Below are positions 1-9,174 of a DNA stretch of 64,000 nt, piece by piece. The stretch covers positions 62,001 to 126,000 of the forward strand of contig PAKP01000029.1 in NCBI GenBank assembly GCA_002706985.1. The letters are read 5' to 3'. The notes under the pieces are model-generated. The model worked only from the letters and a program-made list of their open reading frames with translations, searched no databases and had not been told where the DNA came from. Numbering within the stretch: position 1 is the stretch's first letter; the number at the start of each line of letters is the position of its first letter. The position numbers were made by a program, and so were the translations under genes. The DNA is from Sneathiella sp. Its GTDB lineage: Bacteria > Pseudomonadota > Alphaproteobacteria > Sneathiellales > Sneathiellaceae.

Positions 1-604
1 TCGTCTGATGTTCCAGCCCGAGCTTTTCAGCCAACACAAAGGCCTCGCATACGCCAATCATTGAAATACCAAGGATCATATTGTTACAGATCTTCGCCGC
101 CTGACCGGTTCCTGCGCCGCCGGTATGGACAATGTTCGTGCCCATAGCCTGAAGGATCGGTAGTGCTGCCTCAAAGGCTCCCTTGAGACCGCCGACCATG
201 AAGGTCAACGTTCCGGCATTGGCACCGCCAACGCCACCGCTCACCGGTGCGTCCACTATCATCATGCCTTTACTCTGCGCCACTTTCGCAACTTCACGGG
301 TTGTCGCGACATCGATCGTCGAGCAATCTATGAAGAGAGTTCCCTCATTCGCAGCGTTCAAAACCCCTTCATCCCCGAGATATACACTCCGGACATGCTT
401 CCCCTTGGGCAGCATGGTTACAACAACGCCCACATCTGTGGCGGCATCACTTGCGGAGGCAGCGGCTGTAGCTCCCTCTGCGACACAAACGGCGACTGCC
501 GCCTCCGACAAATCAAAAACCTTAACGGCATGGCCGGCTTTCAACAGGTTGATAGCCATGCCGCCCCCCATATTTCCTACGCCGATAAATCCTATTTTCG
601 CCAT
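1..604 (-). CDS. mmsB: 3-hydroxyisobutyrate dehydrogenase, 3' part missing
   Basis: Oxidises 3-hydroxyisobutyrate to methylmalonate semialdehyde with NAD+ in valine breakdown. Translating the complement from the ATG at 604 gives about 201 residues before the window edge. The N-terminus carries the Rossmann motif GFIGVGNMG. Further on come the substrate-binding stretch DAPVSGGVGGA and the segment GTGQAAKICNN, which holds the catalytic lysine of the beta-hydroxyacid dehydrogenase family. A purine-rich site (AGGAAAG) lies just upstream of the start. It follows mmsA on the same strand after 67 bp, so the two probably form an operon whose products act in consecutive steps. The C-terminal helical domain is outside the window. 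The family assignment is firm; the exact substrate rests on the mmsA neighbour. Confidence 0.93.
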   Translation of the reverse strand, partial: MAKIGFIGVGNMGGGMAINLLKAGHAVKVFDLSEAAVAVCVAEGATAAASASDAATDVGVVVTMLPKGKHVRSVYLGDEGVLNAANEGTLFIDCSTIDVATTREVAKVAQSKGMMIVDAPVSGGVGGANAGTLTFMVGGLKGAFEAALPILQAMGTNIVHTGGAGTGQAAKICNNMILGISMIGVCEAFVLAEKLGLEHQT

Positions 605-671
605 TTTCTTCTTTCCTATATAAAAGCCCTGACACAAAACCTGGGTCAGGGCGTTCATTATTTGTCTGTTT

Positions 672-2165
672 TTATTTAAACGTCGGAATCGAGAATTCCG
701 CGCCCGCCTTGATGCTGTTGGGCCATCTTGAGGTCACCGTCTTCACCTTGGTATAGAAGCGGACACCTTCGGGGCCATGCTGGTTATGATCGCCAAAGGC
801 CGACGCCTTCCAGCCTCCGAAAGTATGGAAGGCCAACGGCACCGGAATCGGTACATTGACGCCCACCATACCGACTTCCACATTGTTCGAAAAGGCGCGA
901 GCCACATCCCCGTTCTGTGTGAAGATAGATGTTCCGTTGCCGAACTCATGTTTATCAACCATATCAATGGCATCATCAAAGGTTGGTGCGCGAACAACTG
1001 AGAGGACAGGACCAAATATCTCTTCCTTGTAGATACGCATGTCGGTCTTCACATTGTCAAACAAACAGCCTCCCATATAGAAGCCATCTTCATATCCCTG
1101 CAATGTCAGATCGCGGCCATCAACAACCAGATCGGCCCCTTCCTTGATGCCGAGATCCACATAGCCTTTTACCTTTTCCAGGTGCTCTTTGGTGACCAGC
1201 GGTCCCATATCACCATCGGCGGCACTCGGCCCGACTTTCAGGCCGCGCACCTGAGGTGCCAACCGCTCAACAAGCTCATCCCCTGCATCGCCGACGGCAA
1301 CAGCGACGGAGATGGCCATGCAACGCTCGCCCGCGGAACCATATCCCGCTCCGATCAGGGCATCCACTGTCTTATCCATATCCGCGTCCGGCATCACAAG
1401 CATATGATTCTTGGCGCCACCCATGGCTTGAACCCGTTTGCCATTGGAAGTTCCGCGAGCATAGACATACTGTGCAATTGGCGTGGAACCGACAAAGCTC
1501 ACGGCCTTGATGCGTGGATCGTCAAGAATGGTATCGACAGCGAGCTTGTCGCCATTTACGACGTTAAGAACACCCTTCGGCGCACCTGCCTCCAACATCA
1601 GCTCCGCGAGCCGCATGGGAAGGGAGGGGTCCTTTTCCGACGGTTTCAGGACAAATGTGTTTCCACAGGCAATGGCGACGGCAAACATCCACATGGGAAC
1701 CATGGCCGGAAAGTTGAATGGCGTGATGCCTGCAACAACGCCAAGCGGCTTGCGCATGGAATACATGTCAACGCCTCTGGAGACATTATCCGAAAACTCA
1801 CCTTTTAATAAATGCGGAATACCGCAGGCAAACTCAACAACCTCAAGGCCGCGAATAATCGAGCCCTTCGCATCGGAGTGAACCTTGCCATGCTCGCTTG
1901 ACAGCAGGGCGGCCAGATCCTCAATATTGTCCTCAACCAGTTGCTTGAACTTGAACATAACCCGTGCCCGCGTAATCGGGGATGTCTCTGCCCATTCCGG
2001 GAATGCTGCAAGGCTGTTGGCAATTGCCTCACCAACTTCAGCTTCGGTCGCAAGCGGAACATCCGCTTTATGCTCTCCCGTGCTTGGATTAAAGACGGGG
2101 CTGAAACGCCCGGATTTACCGGCAACATACTGTCCGCCGATATAATGTTTTAATTGCTCTGTCAT
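672..2165 (-). CDS. mmsA: methylmalonate-semialdehyde dehydrogenase (CoA-acylating)
   Basis: Converts methylmalonate semialdehyde to propionyl-CoA with CoA and NAD+, near the end of valine degradation. The product is 497 residues, normal for the family. It has the aldehyde dehydrogenase NAD-binding region ([22 protein letters not shown]) and the catalytic cysteine in GSAGERCMA near residue 282. The start at 2165 is chosen over a TTG at 2180 because a GGGAG ribosome binding site sits 8 bases upstream and would lie inside the longer form. It is first in an operon with mmsB and is divergent from a LysR-type gene, with repeated sites between them. Family and step are secure. Confidence 0.95.
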   Translation of the reverse strand: MTEQLKHYIGGQYVAGKSGRFSPVFNPSTGEHKADVPLATEAEVGEAIANSLAAFPEWAETSPITRARVMFKFKQLVEDNIEDLAALLSSEHGKVHSDAKGSIIRGLEVVEFACGIPHLLKGEFSDNVSRGVDMYSMRKPLGVVAGITPFNFPAMVPMWMFAVAIACGNTFVLKPSEKDPSLPMRLAELMLEAGAPKGVLNVVNGDKLAVDTILDDPRIKAVSFVGSTPIAQYVYARGTSNGKRVQAMGGAKNHMLVMPDADMDKTVDALIGAGYGSAGERCMAISVAVAVGDAGDELVERLAPQVRGLKVGPSAADGDMGPLVTKEHLEKVKGYVDLGIKEGADLVVDGRDLTLQGYEDGFYMGGCLFDNVKTDMRIYKEEIFGPVLSVVRAPTFDDAIDMVDKHEFGNGTSIFTQNGDVARAFSNNVEVGMVGVNVPIPVPLAFHTFGGWKASAFGDHNQHGPEGVRFYTKVKTVTSRWPNSIKAGAEFSIPTFK

Positions 2166-2218
2166 TTGGTCTACTCCCAAAAAAGATTCTTGCTGGCTGA
2201 ACTGTACATAGGTAAAAA

Positions 2219-2267
2219 TGCAAAGTAATTATATAAGAATGCACATTCCCTGTGTATATTTGCACAT
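2219..2267. promoter_or_regulatory. three direct repeats at 21-bp period, probable operator
   Basis: TGCAAAG begins at 2219, TGCACAT at 2240 and TGCACAT again at 2261. The spacing is exactly 21 bp, two turns of the helix, so all three copies face the same side of the DNA. They fill the gap between mmsA (start 2165) and the divergent LysR gene (start about 2280). The third copy ends 13 bases before the proposed LysR start. The repeats are seen directly; use as binding sites for the adjacent LysR protein, controlling mmsAB and itself, is inferred. Confidence 0.55.
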
Positions 2268-2279
2268 ACGGTAATTGTT

Positions 2280-3176
2280 ATTTTTGATTGGAACGATATC
2301 CGTTTCTTTCTGGAGCTTAGCCGGAAAGGACGCCTGACGGAAGTGGCTAAAGCGTTAAAGGTTGATCATACCACAGTCAGCCGGCGCGTTCTTGCGCTTG
2401 AGGAGAAACTCGATGCGAAGTTGTTTGAAGCCACCCCCCGGGGATTTGTTCTCACTCAGGCAGGGGAACGGTTACTTCCGCAAGCGGAAGCAATGGAAAG
2501 TGCCTCGGCTGCAATACAGGATTCTGTCGGCGGCGAGAACCAGACCCTGACCGGGACGGTCCGCCTTGGGGTTCCGGAGGGGTTTGGCAGCCAGTTCCTT
2601 GCCATGGAGCTCACCGCATTTCGCCAGATTCATCCGGAGATCGAGCTGGAATTTGTCGCCAATGATCGATTTGTCAGCCTGTCGAAACGGGAAGCAGATC
2701 TCTCTATTACACTCGCGCGCCCAAAGTCCGGACGCCTCATTTCCCGCAAGCTGACAGACTACCGTTTGCGCCTTTATGCCAGCCGGGAATATCTCGCAAA
2801 GCACGGTCCCATTCTGTCAATAAACGACCTGAAAGATCACAATTTCATCTCTTATATCGATGAGTTGGTGCCCGACCCCCAACTGCTCTATCTTTCTGAT
2901 ATTATTGCCAACCCGAATGTCACTCTGAAAAGCTCCAGTATCGTTCTCCAATTTCAGGCGACGCTGGCCGGTGCCGGGCTCAGTATCCTACATTGCTTCG
3001 TTGCGGACGACTATCCTGACCTCGTCTGTCTTCTGCCGGAAGAAGTCGAGATTAAGAGAACATATTGGCTCAATACACCCGAGGACATCCATGATCTAGC
3101 CCGCATAAAGGCGGTCAGCCAGTTCTTAAGCGATGTTGTTCAGCGACAGCGCAAAAAGCTTCTTGGCGAGCCTTGA
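2280..3176 (+). CDS. LysR-family transcriptional regulator, probable ATT start
   Basis: LysR-type regulator with an N-terminal winged helix-turn-helix (about residues 1-60) and a substrate-binding effector domain (about 90-290). The first standard start in frame is GTG at 2343. Starting there would cut off the first helix, because the codons before it read FDWNDIRFFLELSRKGRL, the usual LysR N-terminus. The frame is open only from 2229 and has no ATG, GTG or TTG before 2343. ATT at 2280 puts a methionine exactly where relatives have it and gives 298 residues, but there is no clear ribosome binding site. It is divergent from mmsAB, overlaps the EamA gene by 4 bp, and probably regulates both directions. 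Family is certain; start and target are inferred. Confidence 0.85.
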   Translation: MFDWNDIRFFLELSRKGRLTEVAKALKVDHTTVSRRVLALEEKLDAKLFEATPRGFVLTQAGERLLPQAEAMESASAAIQDSVGGENQTLTGTVRLGVPEGFGSQFLAMELTAFRQIHPEIELEFVANDRFVSLSKREADLSITLARPKSGRLISRKLTDYRLRLYASREYLAKHGPILSINDLKDHNFISYIDELVPDPQLLYLSDIIANPNVTLKSSSIVLQFQATLAGAGLSILHCFVADDYPDLVCLLPEEVEIKRTYWLNTPEDIHDLARIKAVSQFLSDVVQRQRKKLLGEP

Positions 3177-4210
3177 ACTCAGTATTCTCTTCCCTGCAAG
3201 AGCCTGTTCCTGCATCCTATGACAGTTCGACCGCCAACGAAGCAATAAAAAAGATTCCGTGGTTATGCTGCATCATTTCCAGAGTTTCCCAAGCAGAGGC
3301 AAAGACCATTTCCGTACAGCACATCAACCGATCCAAAGAATACCTCTTGCTCCTTTTGCTGGCGAGCCTCTGGGGATCGTCCTATCTTTTTATTCGCATC
3401 GGGCTTGAAACCATTCCACCGACGACATTGGTTGCAATCCGGGTTTCAGTTGCGGCACTCGTTTTGCTACTCGTAATCTGGCGGCAAGGCTACAGGCTGC
3501 CGATGGACAAGGAAAACTGGAAAAACTTTGTGATCCAGTCCTTCTTCAACAGCTTTGGTGCGTGGATGCTCGTTGCCTGGGGGCAGCAATATGTCGAAAG
3601 TGGCCTTGCGGCGGTGCTGAATTCCACATCGCCTATTTTCGTTTTCCTGCTAACCTGGCTGGTGACCAGGCATGAAACCGTCAGCCGCCGGAAAATCATC
3701 GGAGCGTTCATAGGCCTCGCAGGAGTCATTCTGATCATAGGCATCGACGCCTTGCAGAGCCTTGGCCAGCAAGTTATTGCGCAACTGGCCCTTCTTCTGA
3801 GTGCCATGTTTTATGGTTACGCCGCCATTATCGGAAAAAGGTTCGCGGCTCTGCCCTCTACCGTGACAGCCGCCGGCGTAATGATTGCCGCAACCTGCGT
3901 TCTGGTGCCGGCTAGCCTTGTTGTCGATCAGCCTTGGACATTGTCCCCATCTCTAAAGTCCCTTGCCGCCGTTATCATATTGGGTATTTTCGGGACTGCC
4001 GTCGCCTTGCTGCTCTATTTTCGCCTGATCAACACTTTGGGGTCGATGAACGCCGCCAGCCAGAGTTATTTAAGAATGGGTATTGGCGTTCTCCTCGGTA
4101 TGATCATTTTCGGTGAACAGCTGTCTTTCGTTGTCGCGCTTGGTGTCGTCATTGCCATTCTAGGGGTCGCCTTGATTAATATGCCAACGAGAGCACGCGG
4201 GACTGACTAA
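3173..4210 (+). CDS. EamA/DMT-family membrane transporter
   Basis: Drug/metabolite superfamily permease with two EamA repeats and about ten hydrophobic segments. The first membrane segment contains LLASLWGSSYLFIRIGLE, typical of the family. The only start in frame before that segment is TTG at 3173, overlapping the LysR stop by 4 bp. This leaves an unusual polar N-terminal tail of about 50 residues, so the true start is uncertain. The overlap suggests co-transcription with the LysR gene. It probably exports a small metabolite or amino acid; the substrate cannot be told. It ends 4 bp from the convergent mobA gene. Confidence 0.82.
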   Translation: MNSVFSSLQEPVPASYDSSTANEAIKKIPWLCCIISRVSQAEAKTISVQHINRSKEYLLLLLLASLWGSSYLFIRIGLETIPPTTLVAIRVSVAALVLLLVIWRQGYRLPMDKENWKNFVIQSFFNSFGAWMLVAWGQQYVESGLAAVLNSTSPIFVFLLTWLVTRHETVSRRKIIGAFIGLAGVILIIGIDALQSLGQQVIAQLALLLSAMFYGYAAIIGKRFAALPSTVTAAGVMIAATCVLVPASLVVDQPWTLSPSLKSLAAVIILGIFGTAVALLLYFRLINTLGSMNAASQSYLRMGIGVLLGMIIFGEQLSFVVALGVVIAILGVALINMPTRARGTD

Positions 4211-4214
4211 ATTC

Positions 4215-4832
4215 TTAGAGCAATCGTTGACGGGCAGCCTCCAGATCCTCGGGGCGATTGACATTGAAGAAGGGATCACCTTCATCTTCTGTCCATTCAA
4301 TTTCAACGCGATTGTATCGATCCGCGAACACCAGAATTTTTCGCATGTTTTCCTCCGTCAATGCCTTGCGTAAATCTGCGGCAAGCGCAATCGGCCACAA
4401 TGCGACAACCGGATGCACCCGTCCGACAGAGTAAGCCATGACGATAGTTGTTTTATCGCCCTGTAATCCCTCCGACAGGCGTTCAACCAAATTGCCCGGA
4501 ATGAAAGGTGCATCAGTCGGCACGCTGAGCATATGACTGGCAGTTCCGTCTTTTACACTGAAATGCTCCAGTCCCGTCAGAATGCCCGCGAGCGGGCCAG
4601 CAAAGCCGCTGACACTGTCCTTCAACACAGGAAGGTCGGGCAGCGCATCCCTCGGTATATCCGCGTTCATGTTCAGTACTATTTCACCGACTTGTGGGCG
4701 AAGCGTCTCAACGATGCGTTCAAGAAGAGTCTGTCCGCCGAGTTCCTGCAGAAATTTGCTGCCACCGCCCATACGCCGCGATTGTCCCCCTGCAAGCAGA
4801 AGGCAGGGAAATTTTGTTATTACTTCATTCAT
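4215..4832 (-). CDS. mobA: molybdenum cofactor guanylyltransferase MobA
   Basis: Transfers GMP from GTP to molybdopterin to make the guanine dinucleotide cofactor used by enzymes such as formate dehydrogenase. The 205-residue product has the nucleotide-binding start LLAGGQSRRMGGGSK, the GFAGPLAGI segment and the SVPTDAPFIP motif of MobA. Its ATG overlaps the fdhD stop by 4 bases (ATGA), so translation is probably coupled. The pairing with fdhD fits a role in formate dehydrogenase maturation, although no formate dehydrogenase structural gene lies in the window. Confidence 0.93.
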   Translation of the reverse strand: MNEVITKFPCLLLAGGQSRRMGGGSKFLQELGGQTLLERIVETLRPQVGEIVLNMNADIPRDALPDLPVLKDSVSGFAGPLAGILTGLEHFSVKDGTASHMLSVPTDAPFIPGNLVERLSEGLQGDKTTIVMAYSVGRVHPVVALWPIALAADLRKALTEENMRKILVFADRYNRVEIEWTEDEGDPFFNVNRPEDLEAARQRLL

Positions 4833-5695
4833 TGTGCCGCCTTGCGCTGATGCTTTGAGGACTCTTCGGGCACCGATGCCGGATCAATATCGAAGATCAA
4901 TCTTTCGGCGCCGGAAAGACAAACAAACCGCTTGCCCTTGGCCCGGCCGATGAGGGTCATGTTTACCTGACGCGCCAGCTCGACGCCCCATGCCGTAAAA
5001 CCCGAACGGGAGATGACTATTGGTATCTGCATCTGCGCTGTCTTGATCACCATCTCCGACGTCAGCCGCCCTGTGGTATAAAAAATCTTGCCGACAGATG
5101 ACAGGCCATGACGCCACATATAGCCGGCAATTTTATCTATGGCATTATGCCGCCCCACATCTTCCATATAAATAAGGGGGCGGTCTTCCTCGCATAAAAC
5201 ACAGCCATGTATCGCACCCGCCTCCAGATACAGCGACGGCTGCTGATTAATCTTGCGGGACAGTCCATAAATCCAGGAGGTTTTTAAAGTTGCGTCCGGA
5301 TCAAGACTGATACCCTCGAATTTTTCCATGACATCGCCAAACACGGTCCCTTGCGCACAGCCTGATGTCTGGGTTTTCTTCTTCAGCTTGTCTTCAAAAT
5401 CAGTTTCGCGATCTGTCCGTACGACAACAACGCCAAGATCATCGTCAAAATCGATCCCAGTCACCTGGTCGTCCGACCGCAGCATATTTTGATTCAGCAA
5501 ATATCCAAGCGCGAGATAATCCGGATAATCCCCGATTGTCATCATGGTGACTATTTCCTGACCATTTAGGAAAAGGGTCAGGGGTTTTTCGACAACGACC
5601 GGCAGACTAACTGATTGACCGTTCTGATCTATGCCGTCGAGCACTTCACTTAAGGCAGCCGCCTTTGGGTCGGGTGTAATAGAAAATTCTTTCAT
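4829..5695 (-). CDS. fdhD: formate dehydrogenase accessory sulfurtransferase FdhD
   Basis: FdhD passes sulfur from the cysteine desulfurase IscS to the molybdenum centre of formate dehydrogenase. The 288-residue product matches the family over its length, with conserved GYLL, CEEDRPLIYMEDVGRHNA, TGRLTSEMV and ARQVNMTLIG segments. The active-site loop reads TSGCAQGT and so has one cysteine, where the E. coli protein has a CxxC pair. The start is ATG 5695 rather than TTG 5707; a GAGGGGG site lies 12 bases upstream. It is first of two genes with mobA and diverges from an acyltransferase gene. Confidence 0.92.
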   Translation of the reverse strand: MKEFSITPDPKAAALSEVLDGIDQNGQSVSLPVVVEKPLTLFLNGQEIVTMMTIGDYPDYLALGYLLNQNMLRSDDQVTGIDFDDDLGVVVVRTDRETDFEDKLKKKTQTSGCAQGTVFGDVMEKFEGISLDPDATLKTSWIYGLSRKINQQPSLYLEAGAIHGCVLCEEDRPLIYMEDVGRHNAIDKIAGYMWRHGLSSVGKIFYTTGRLTSEMVIKTAQMQIPIVISRSGFTAWGVELARQVNMTLIGRAKGKRFVCLSGAERLIFDIDPASVPEESSKHQRKAAQ

Positions 5696-5821
5696 CAGAG
5701 ACCGCAACCCCCTCGCATTCCCTTGTATTCCAAATCATGCTAAATTTGCAGTTTAGCAGCCATGGATCAACCTGTCATTTATGGCAATAAAGTCCTTTCT
5801 GCTGTGGTTGGGGAAGAATGT

Positions 5822-6871
5822 ATGAGATCAGGCACTCTTGCCAACATAGAACAGGGGCGTGACAACAACCTGAACCTCATCCGGATACTGGCGGCGTTCG
5901 GTGTTCTCGTCTCTCACGCCTGGCCGGTCTCTACCGGCGATATCAAGCAGCAGCCGCTCGTCAATGTCCTTAATGGAATAGATCTTGGAATTGTCTGCGT
6001 TTCAATCTTCTTCGCGATCTCAGGCTATCTGATCGCCCGGAGTTTTGACCGAAACCCCAATATCAAGAGATTTTGGCTGGCGAGAATTTTGCGCATCTTC
6101 CCCGGCCTGCTCGTTGCTCTGTTACTGACGGTCTTCGTGCTGGCCCCGCTTGTCACCACCGCACCATACGAAGCCCTCTGGCGCGCGGCACCGGAATATA
6201 TTCTACGTAATTTTACACTGTTTTCGCTCGATCAGTCTTTGCCGGGTGTTTTTAAAAGCAATCCCGTCGGAGGTGTCATCAACATCCCACTCTGGACACT
6301 CAGTCATGAGCTTGTTTGCTACATGTCGGTTGTCCTATTCGGTATTGTCGGAGCGTTGAAGAACCCACGGCTGATGTTTCTTGCCTGTCTCGTTTTCGTT
6401 GCTGTCTATGGGCTGGTTATTTACTACGAACCACAACAGAGGCTCGTCGCGCTCGCGAAGCTCGCATGTCCTTTCTTGATCGGCATCATTTTCTATGTTT
6501 GGCGGCAGGCCCTTCGGCTTAACTGGATGATCGGAGGGGCACTTGTTTTGTTGGCAATCGCGTTCCACGGAACACCTTTTTTCCGTGAAGTTTTTATGGT
6601 GGCACTTGCATATGCCGTTTTTCTCGTTGCATATTTACCGTGGGGATTAATCAGGGAATATAACAAGGTCGGGGATTATTCCTACGGTGTCTATATCTAT
6701 GCTTTTCCTCTGCAGCAGCTCATCTCCTCGTTCGGTATCACCAATCCGTTTCTCAATATTTTGTACACTCTCCCGCTCGTCCTAATTTGCGCGGTTCTCT
6801 CATGGACATTTATCGAAAAACCGGCGATCGGCCTGACACGCCGAGCCAGCCGCAGGAATCCAGAATTTTAA
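5822..6871 (+). CDS. acyltransferase family 3 membrane protein
   Basis: Integral membrane acyltransferase of the OafA/YrhL type, which adds acyl groups to cell-surface glycans or lipids. It has about ten membrane segments. Conserved features include the N-terminal RILAAFGVLVSHAWPV, whose histidine is catalytic in the family, followed by FFAISGYLIARSF and the RFW..R..RI segment. The start ATG 5822 is preferred over ATG 5762 because a GGGGAAG site lies 5 bases before it; this gives 349 residues. It stands alone between fdhD and cysQ with no polysaccharide genes near, so the acceptor is unknown. Confidence 0.85.
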   Translation: MRSGTLANIEQGRDNNLNLIRILAAFGVLVSHAWPVSTGDIKQQPLVNVLNGIDLGIVCVSIFFAISGYLIARSFDRNPNIKRFWLARILRIFPGLLVALLLTVFVLAPLVTTAPYEALWRAAPEYILRNFTLFSLDQSLPGVFKSNPVGGVINIPLWTLSHELVCYMSVVLFGIVGALKNPRLMFLACLVFVAVYGLVIYYEPQQRLVALAKLACPFLIGIIFYVWRQALRLNWMIGGALVLLAIAFHGTPFFREVFMVALAYAVFLVAYLPWGLIREYNKVGDYSYGVYIYAFPLQQLISSFGITNPFLNILYTLPLVLICAVLSWTFIEKPAIGLTRRASRRNPEF

Positions 6872-6970
6872 CGCCTATAAAAATTTACCGTATTCCTCAT
6901 TCTAGGGTGACAATCCGTCGGTTATCGATATGTTACGTCGGAGTACCAGACGACAGTTCAGGAATGCCAG

Positions 6971-7750
6971 ATGCCTCTCGATCGCCCAGCCCTTACACAA
7001 GCCATTACAAAAATTGCGCGGGAGGCAGGCGACAAGATCCTGACGATTTACCATCAGGATTTTGATGTAAAGACCAAATCAGATGCATCTCCCGTGACCG
7101 AAGCGGATGTGGAGGCGGAAAAAATCATTATCGCCGGGCTCAAAGCGCTAACACCGGACATTCCCGTTTTGGCCGAAGAAAGTGAAGCCGCTGGCAAGGT
7201 TCCCGATTTGTCGGGCGGTATTTTCTGGCTCGTCGATCCGCTGGACGGAACCAAAGAGTTTGTTCACAAGCGCGGGGAATTCACGGTGAATATCGCCCTT
7301 GTAGAGCAAGGACGCCCAACCATGGGGGTCATTCATATTCCGGCGAAAAATGAGACTTATTTTGCGGAAGGTCCCGGAAAAGTCTGGCGGCAAACGGCGG
7401 ATCAGCCTGCAATCGCCATACAGACACGCGAAGCACCTGTTGATGGCATTACGGTTGTCGCCAGCCGCTCCCACCGGACACCGGAAACAGATGAGTATAT
7501 TTCAAAATTCGATGTGAAAGAGCTTATTTCCGCCGGCTCTTCCCTTAAACTCTGTCTTGTCGCCGAGGGCAAGGCCGATCTCTATCCACGGTTCGGACGC
7601 ACAATGGAATGGGACATCGGCGCCGGTCAGGCAATTCTGGAAGCCGCAGGCGGCATTGTTGAAACTATTGATGGTGCGCCGCTAACTTATGGCAAAGACG
7701 GCCATGACAATCCCTACTTTATTGCCAAGGGCCGTCTCTCAACAACTTAG
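6971..7750 (+). CDS. cysQ: 3'(2'),5'-bisphosphate nucleotidase CysQ
   Basis: Inositol monophosphatase-superfamily enzyme that removes the 3'-phosphate from adenosine 3',5'-bisphosphate, a by-product of sulfate assimilation. The 259-residue protein shows the metal-binding motifs: the acidic SPVTEADVEAE, LAEESEA, then WLVDPLDGTKEF, and near the C-terminus EWDIGAGQAIL. An AGGA site precedes the ATG. It ends 1 base before the convergent acuI-type gene. Some relatives act on inositol phosphates, but the sequence agrees best with CysQ. Confidence 0.9.
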   Translation: MPLDRPALTQAITKIAREAGDKILTIYHQDFDVKTKSDASPVTEADVEAEKIIIAGLKALTPDIPVLAEESEAAGKVPDLSGGIFWLVDPLDGTKEFVHKRGEFTVNIALVEQGRPTMGVIHIPAKNETYFAEGPGKVWRQTADQPAIAIQTREAPVDGITVVASRSHRTPETDEYISKFDVKELISAGSSLKLCLVAEGKADLYPRFGRTMEWDIGAGQAILEAAGGIVETIDGAPLTYGKDGHDNPYFIAKGRLSTT

Positions 7751-7751
7751 A

Positions 7752-8741
7752 TCACGCGTTGACGTCGATAACCACACGTCCCTTTACCTGACCTTTGAGA
7801 ATATCCCCGGCAAGAGTGGGCAGGTTGCTCATCGGCTCGACGCGGATCATATCCTCAAATAATGATTTATCGAGGTCCTTGGCGAGCCTCGCCCAGGCTT
7901 CTTCGCGTTTTTCCCGTGGCGCCATGACGCTGTCGACACCAAGAAGGGATACACCGCGGAGAATAAACGGCAGGACTGACGTCGGTAGATCGTTTCCACC
8001 TGCAAGCCCGCAGGCCGCAACCGCACCACCATAATTGATCTGTGCAATCACCGCCGCCAGAATACTGCTCCCAACGCAGTCAATGGCGCCGGCCCAGCGC
8101 TCCTTGTCAAACGGGCGCCCTTTCCCCATCGTTTCTTCCCGGCTGATAACCTCAGCCGCGCCGAGCTTCTTCAGATAGTCGTGGGTTTCCTCGCGCCCGC
8201 TTGATGCAATAACCCGATAACCGAGCTTGGAAAGAAGCGCGATAGCAACAGAGCCAACTCCACCTGCCGCACCTGTCACCAGAATATCACCCTTATCTGG
8301 CGTCACTCCTGCCTTTTCAAGGGCGAGTACGCAAAGCATCGACGTATACCCTGCTGTACCGATTGCCATTGCTTCCTGCATGGTAAAGGCATCCGGCAGT
8401 TTAATCGGCCATTCGGATTTGAGCTTTTGCTTCTGGCTATAGCCACCCCAATGCAACTCCGACAGCCCGTAACCATTGACGATGACCTTATCGCCCGGCT
8501 TGAAATCACTCGAAGTACTCTCCAGCACGGTTCCTGCGAGATCAACACCGCCAACCATCGGCAAGCGGCGGGCAATGCCTTTACCGGAAACGGCGAGACC
8601 ATCCTTATAATTGAGAGTTGAGTAAGATATTTCCACGAGCACGTCTTCGTCCGGCAGGTCGGCGACGGTGAGATCTTTGAATACCGCCTTTTGCTTCCCG
8701 TCATGATCTTCAATCACCAATGCCCTGAAGGTATCGCCCAT
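7752..8741 (-). CDS. acuI: AcuI/YhdH-type NADPH-dependent acryloyl-CoA reductase (MDR family)
   Basis: Medium-chain reductase without zinc ligands, 329 residues. The N-terminal part (NYKDGLAVSGKG, VGGVDLAGTV) and the Rossmann segment VTGAAGGVGSVAIALLSKLG match the AcuI/YhdH subfamily, which reduces acryloyl-CoA to propionyl-CoA with NADPH. This would serve detoxification of acryloyl-CoA from DMSP or 3-hydroxypropionate metabolism. A strong AAGGAAAAG site precedes ATG 8741. There is no DMSP lyase nearby, so the physiological substrate is inferred from the family. It diverges from usg. Confidence 0.85.
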   Translation of the reverse strand: MGDTFRALVIEDHDGKQKAVFKDLTVADLPDEDVLVEISYSTLNYKDGLAVSGKGIARRLPMVGGVDLAGTVLESTSSDFKPGDKVIVNGYGLSELHWGGYSQKQKLKSEWPIKLPDAFTMQEAMAIGTAGYTSMLCVLALEKAGVTPDKGDILVTGAAGGVGSVAIALLSKLGYRVIASSGREETHDYLKKLGAAEVISREETMGKGRPFDKERWAGAIDCVGSSILAAVIAQINYGGAVAACGLAGGNDLPTSVLPFILRGVSLLGVDSVMAPREKREEAWARLAKDLDKSLFEDMIRVEPMSNLPTLAGDILKGQVKGRVVIDVNA

Positions 8742-8910
8742 CGTCTTTTCCTTTTTTTATTGATCGCTGCTCCTTGTGTTATAGCCTGTTCAACGGCACA
8801 AATGAACCATAAACTTATATAAGCTATTGTTTTTTAATGTATATATTTTACTATTAATTACATAAGCATTAGAGGCTTCCCATGTCGCGTTACTGGAACT
8901 GGAGTTGCAT

Positions 8911-9174
8911 ATGTTTGAAATGGAGAAAAAGCTGAACGGTTATGTCCTGACAACTGCTGAAATACTGTATCACCTCCCTGACTACCCGGAGTTTCTGCAG
9001 ACATACATCTGGCAGGATTATGATCTGGATCCAAAGTACCCGGCCCTTCGGAAGTTTCTTGATTTTTGGGAGAAGGAACTGGATGGCCGATTACACTCGG
9101 TTCGCTATGCTTCCAACAAGCTTATCTATCCCAACGAAGTTCACTTCACCGATAGCCAGTTTAAACTGCACTGA
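8911..9174 (+). CDS. usg: Usg family protein
   Basis: Small conserved alphaproteobacterial protein of 87 residues. The core LTTAEILYHLPDYPEFLQTY and the following WQDYDLDP and FLDFWEKELDG match the Usg family, named for a gene near tryptophan synthase in some species. No biochemical function is established. The start at 8911 has a GGAG site 6 bases upstream; a TTG at 8905 would overlap that site. It stands alone, divergent from the acuI-type gene, with a long AT-rich stretch after it. Confidence 0.85.
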   Translation: MFEMEKKLNGYVLTTAEILYHLPDYPEFLQTYIWQDYDLDPKYPALRKFLDFWEKELDGRLHSVRYASNKLIYPNEVHFTDSQFKLH

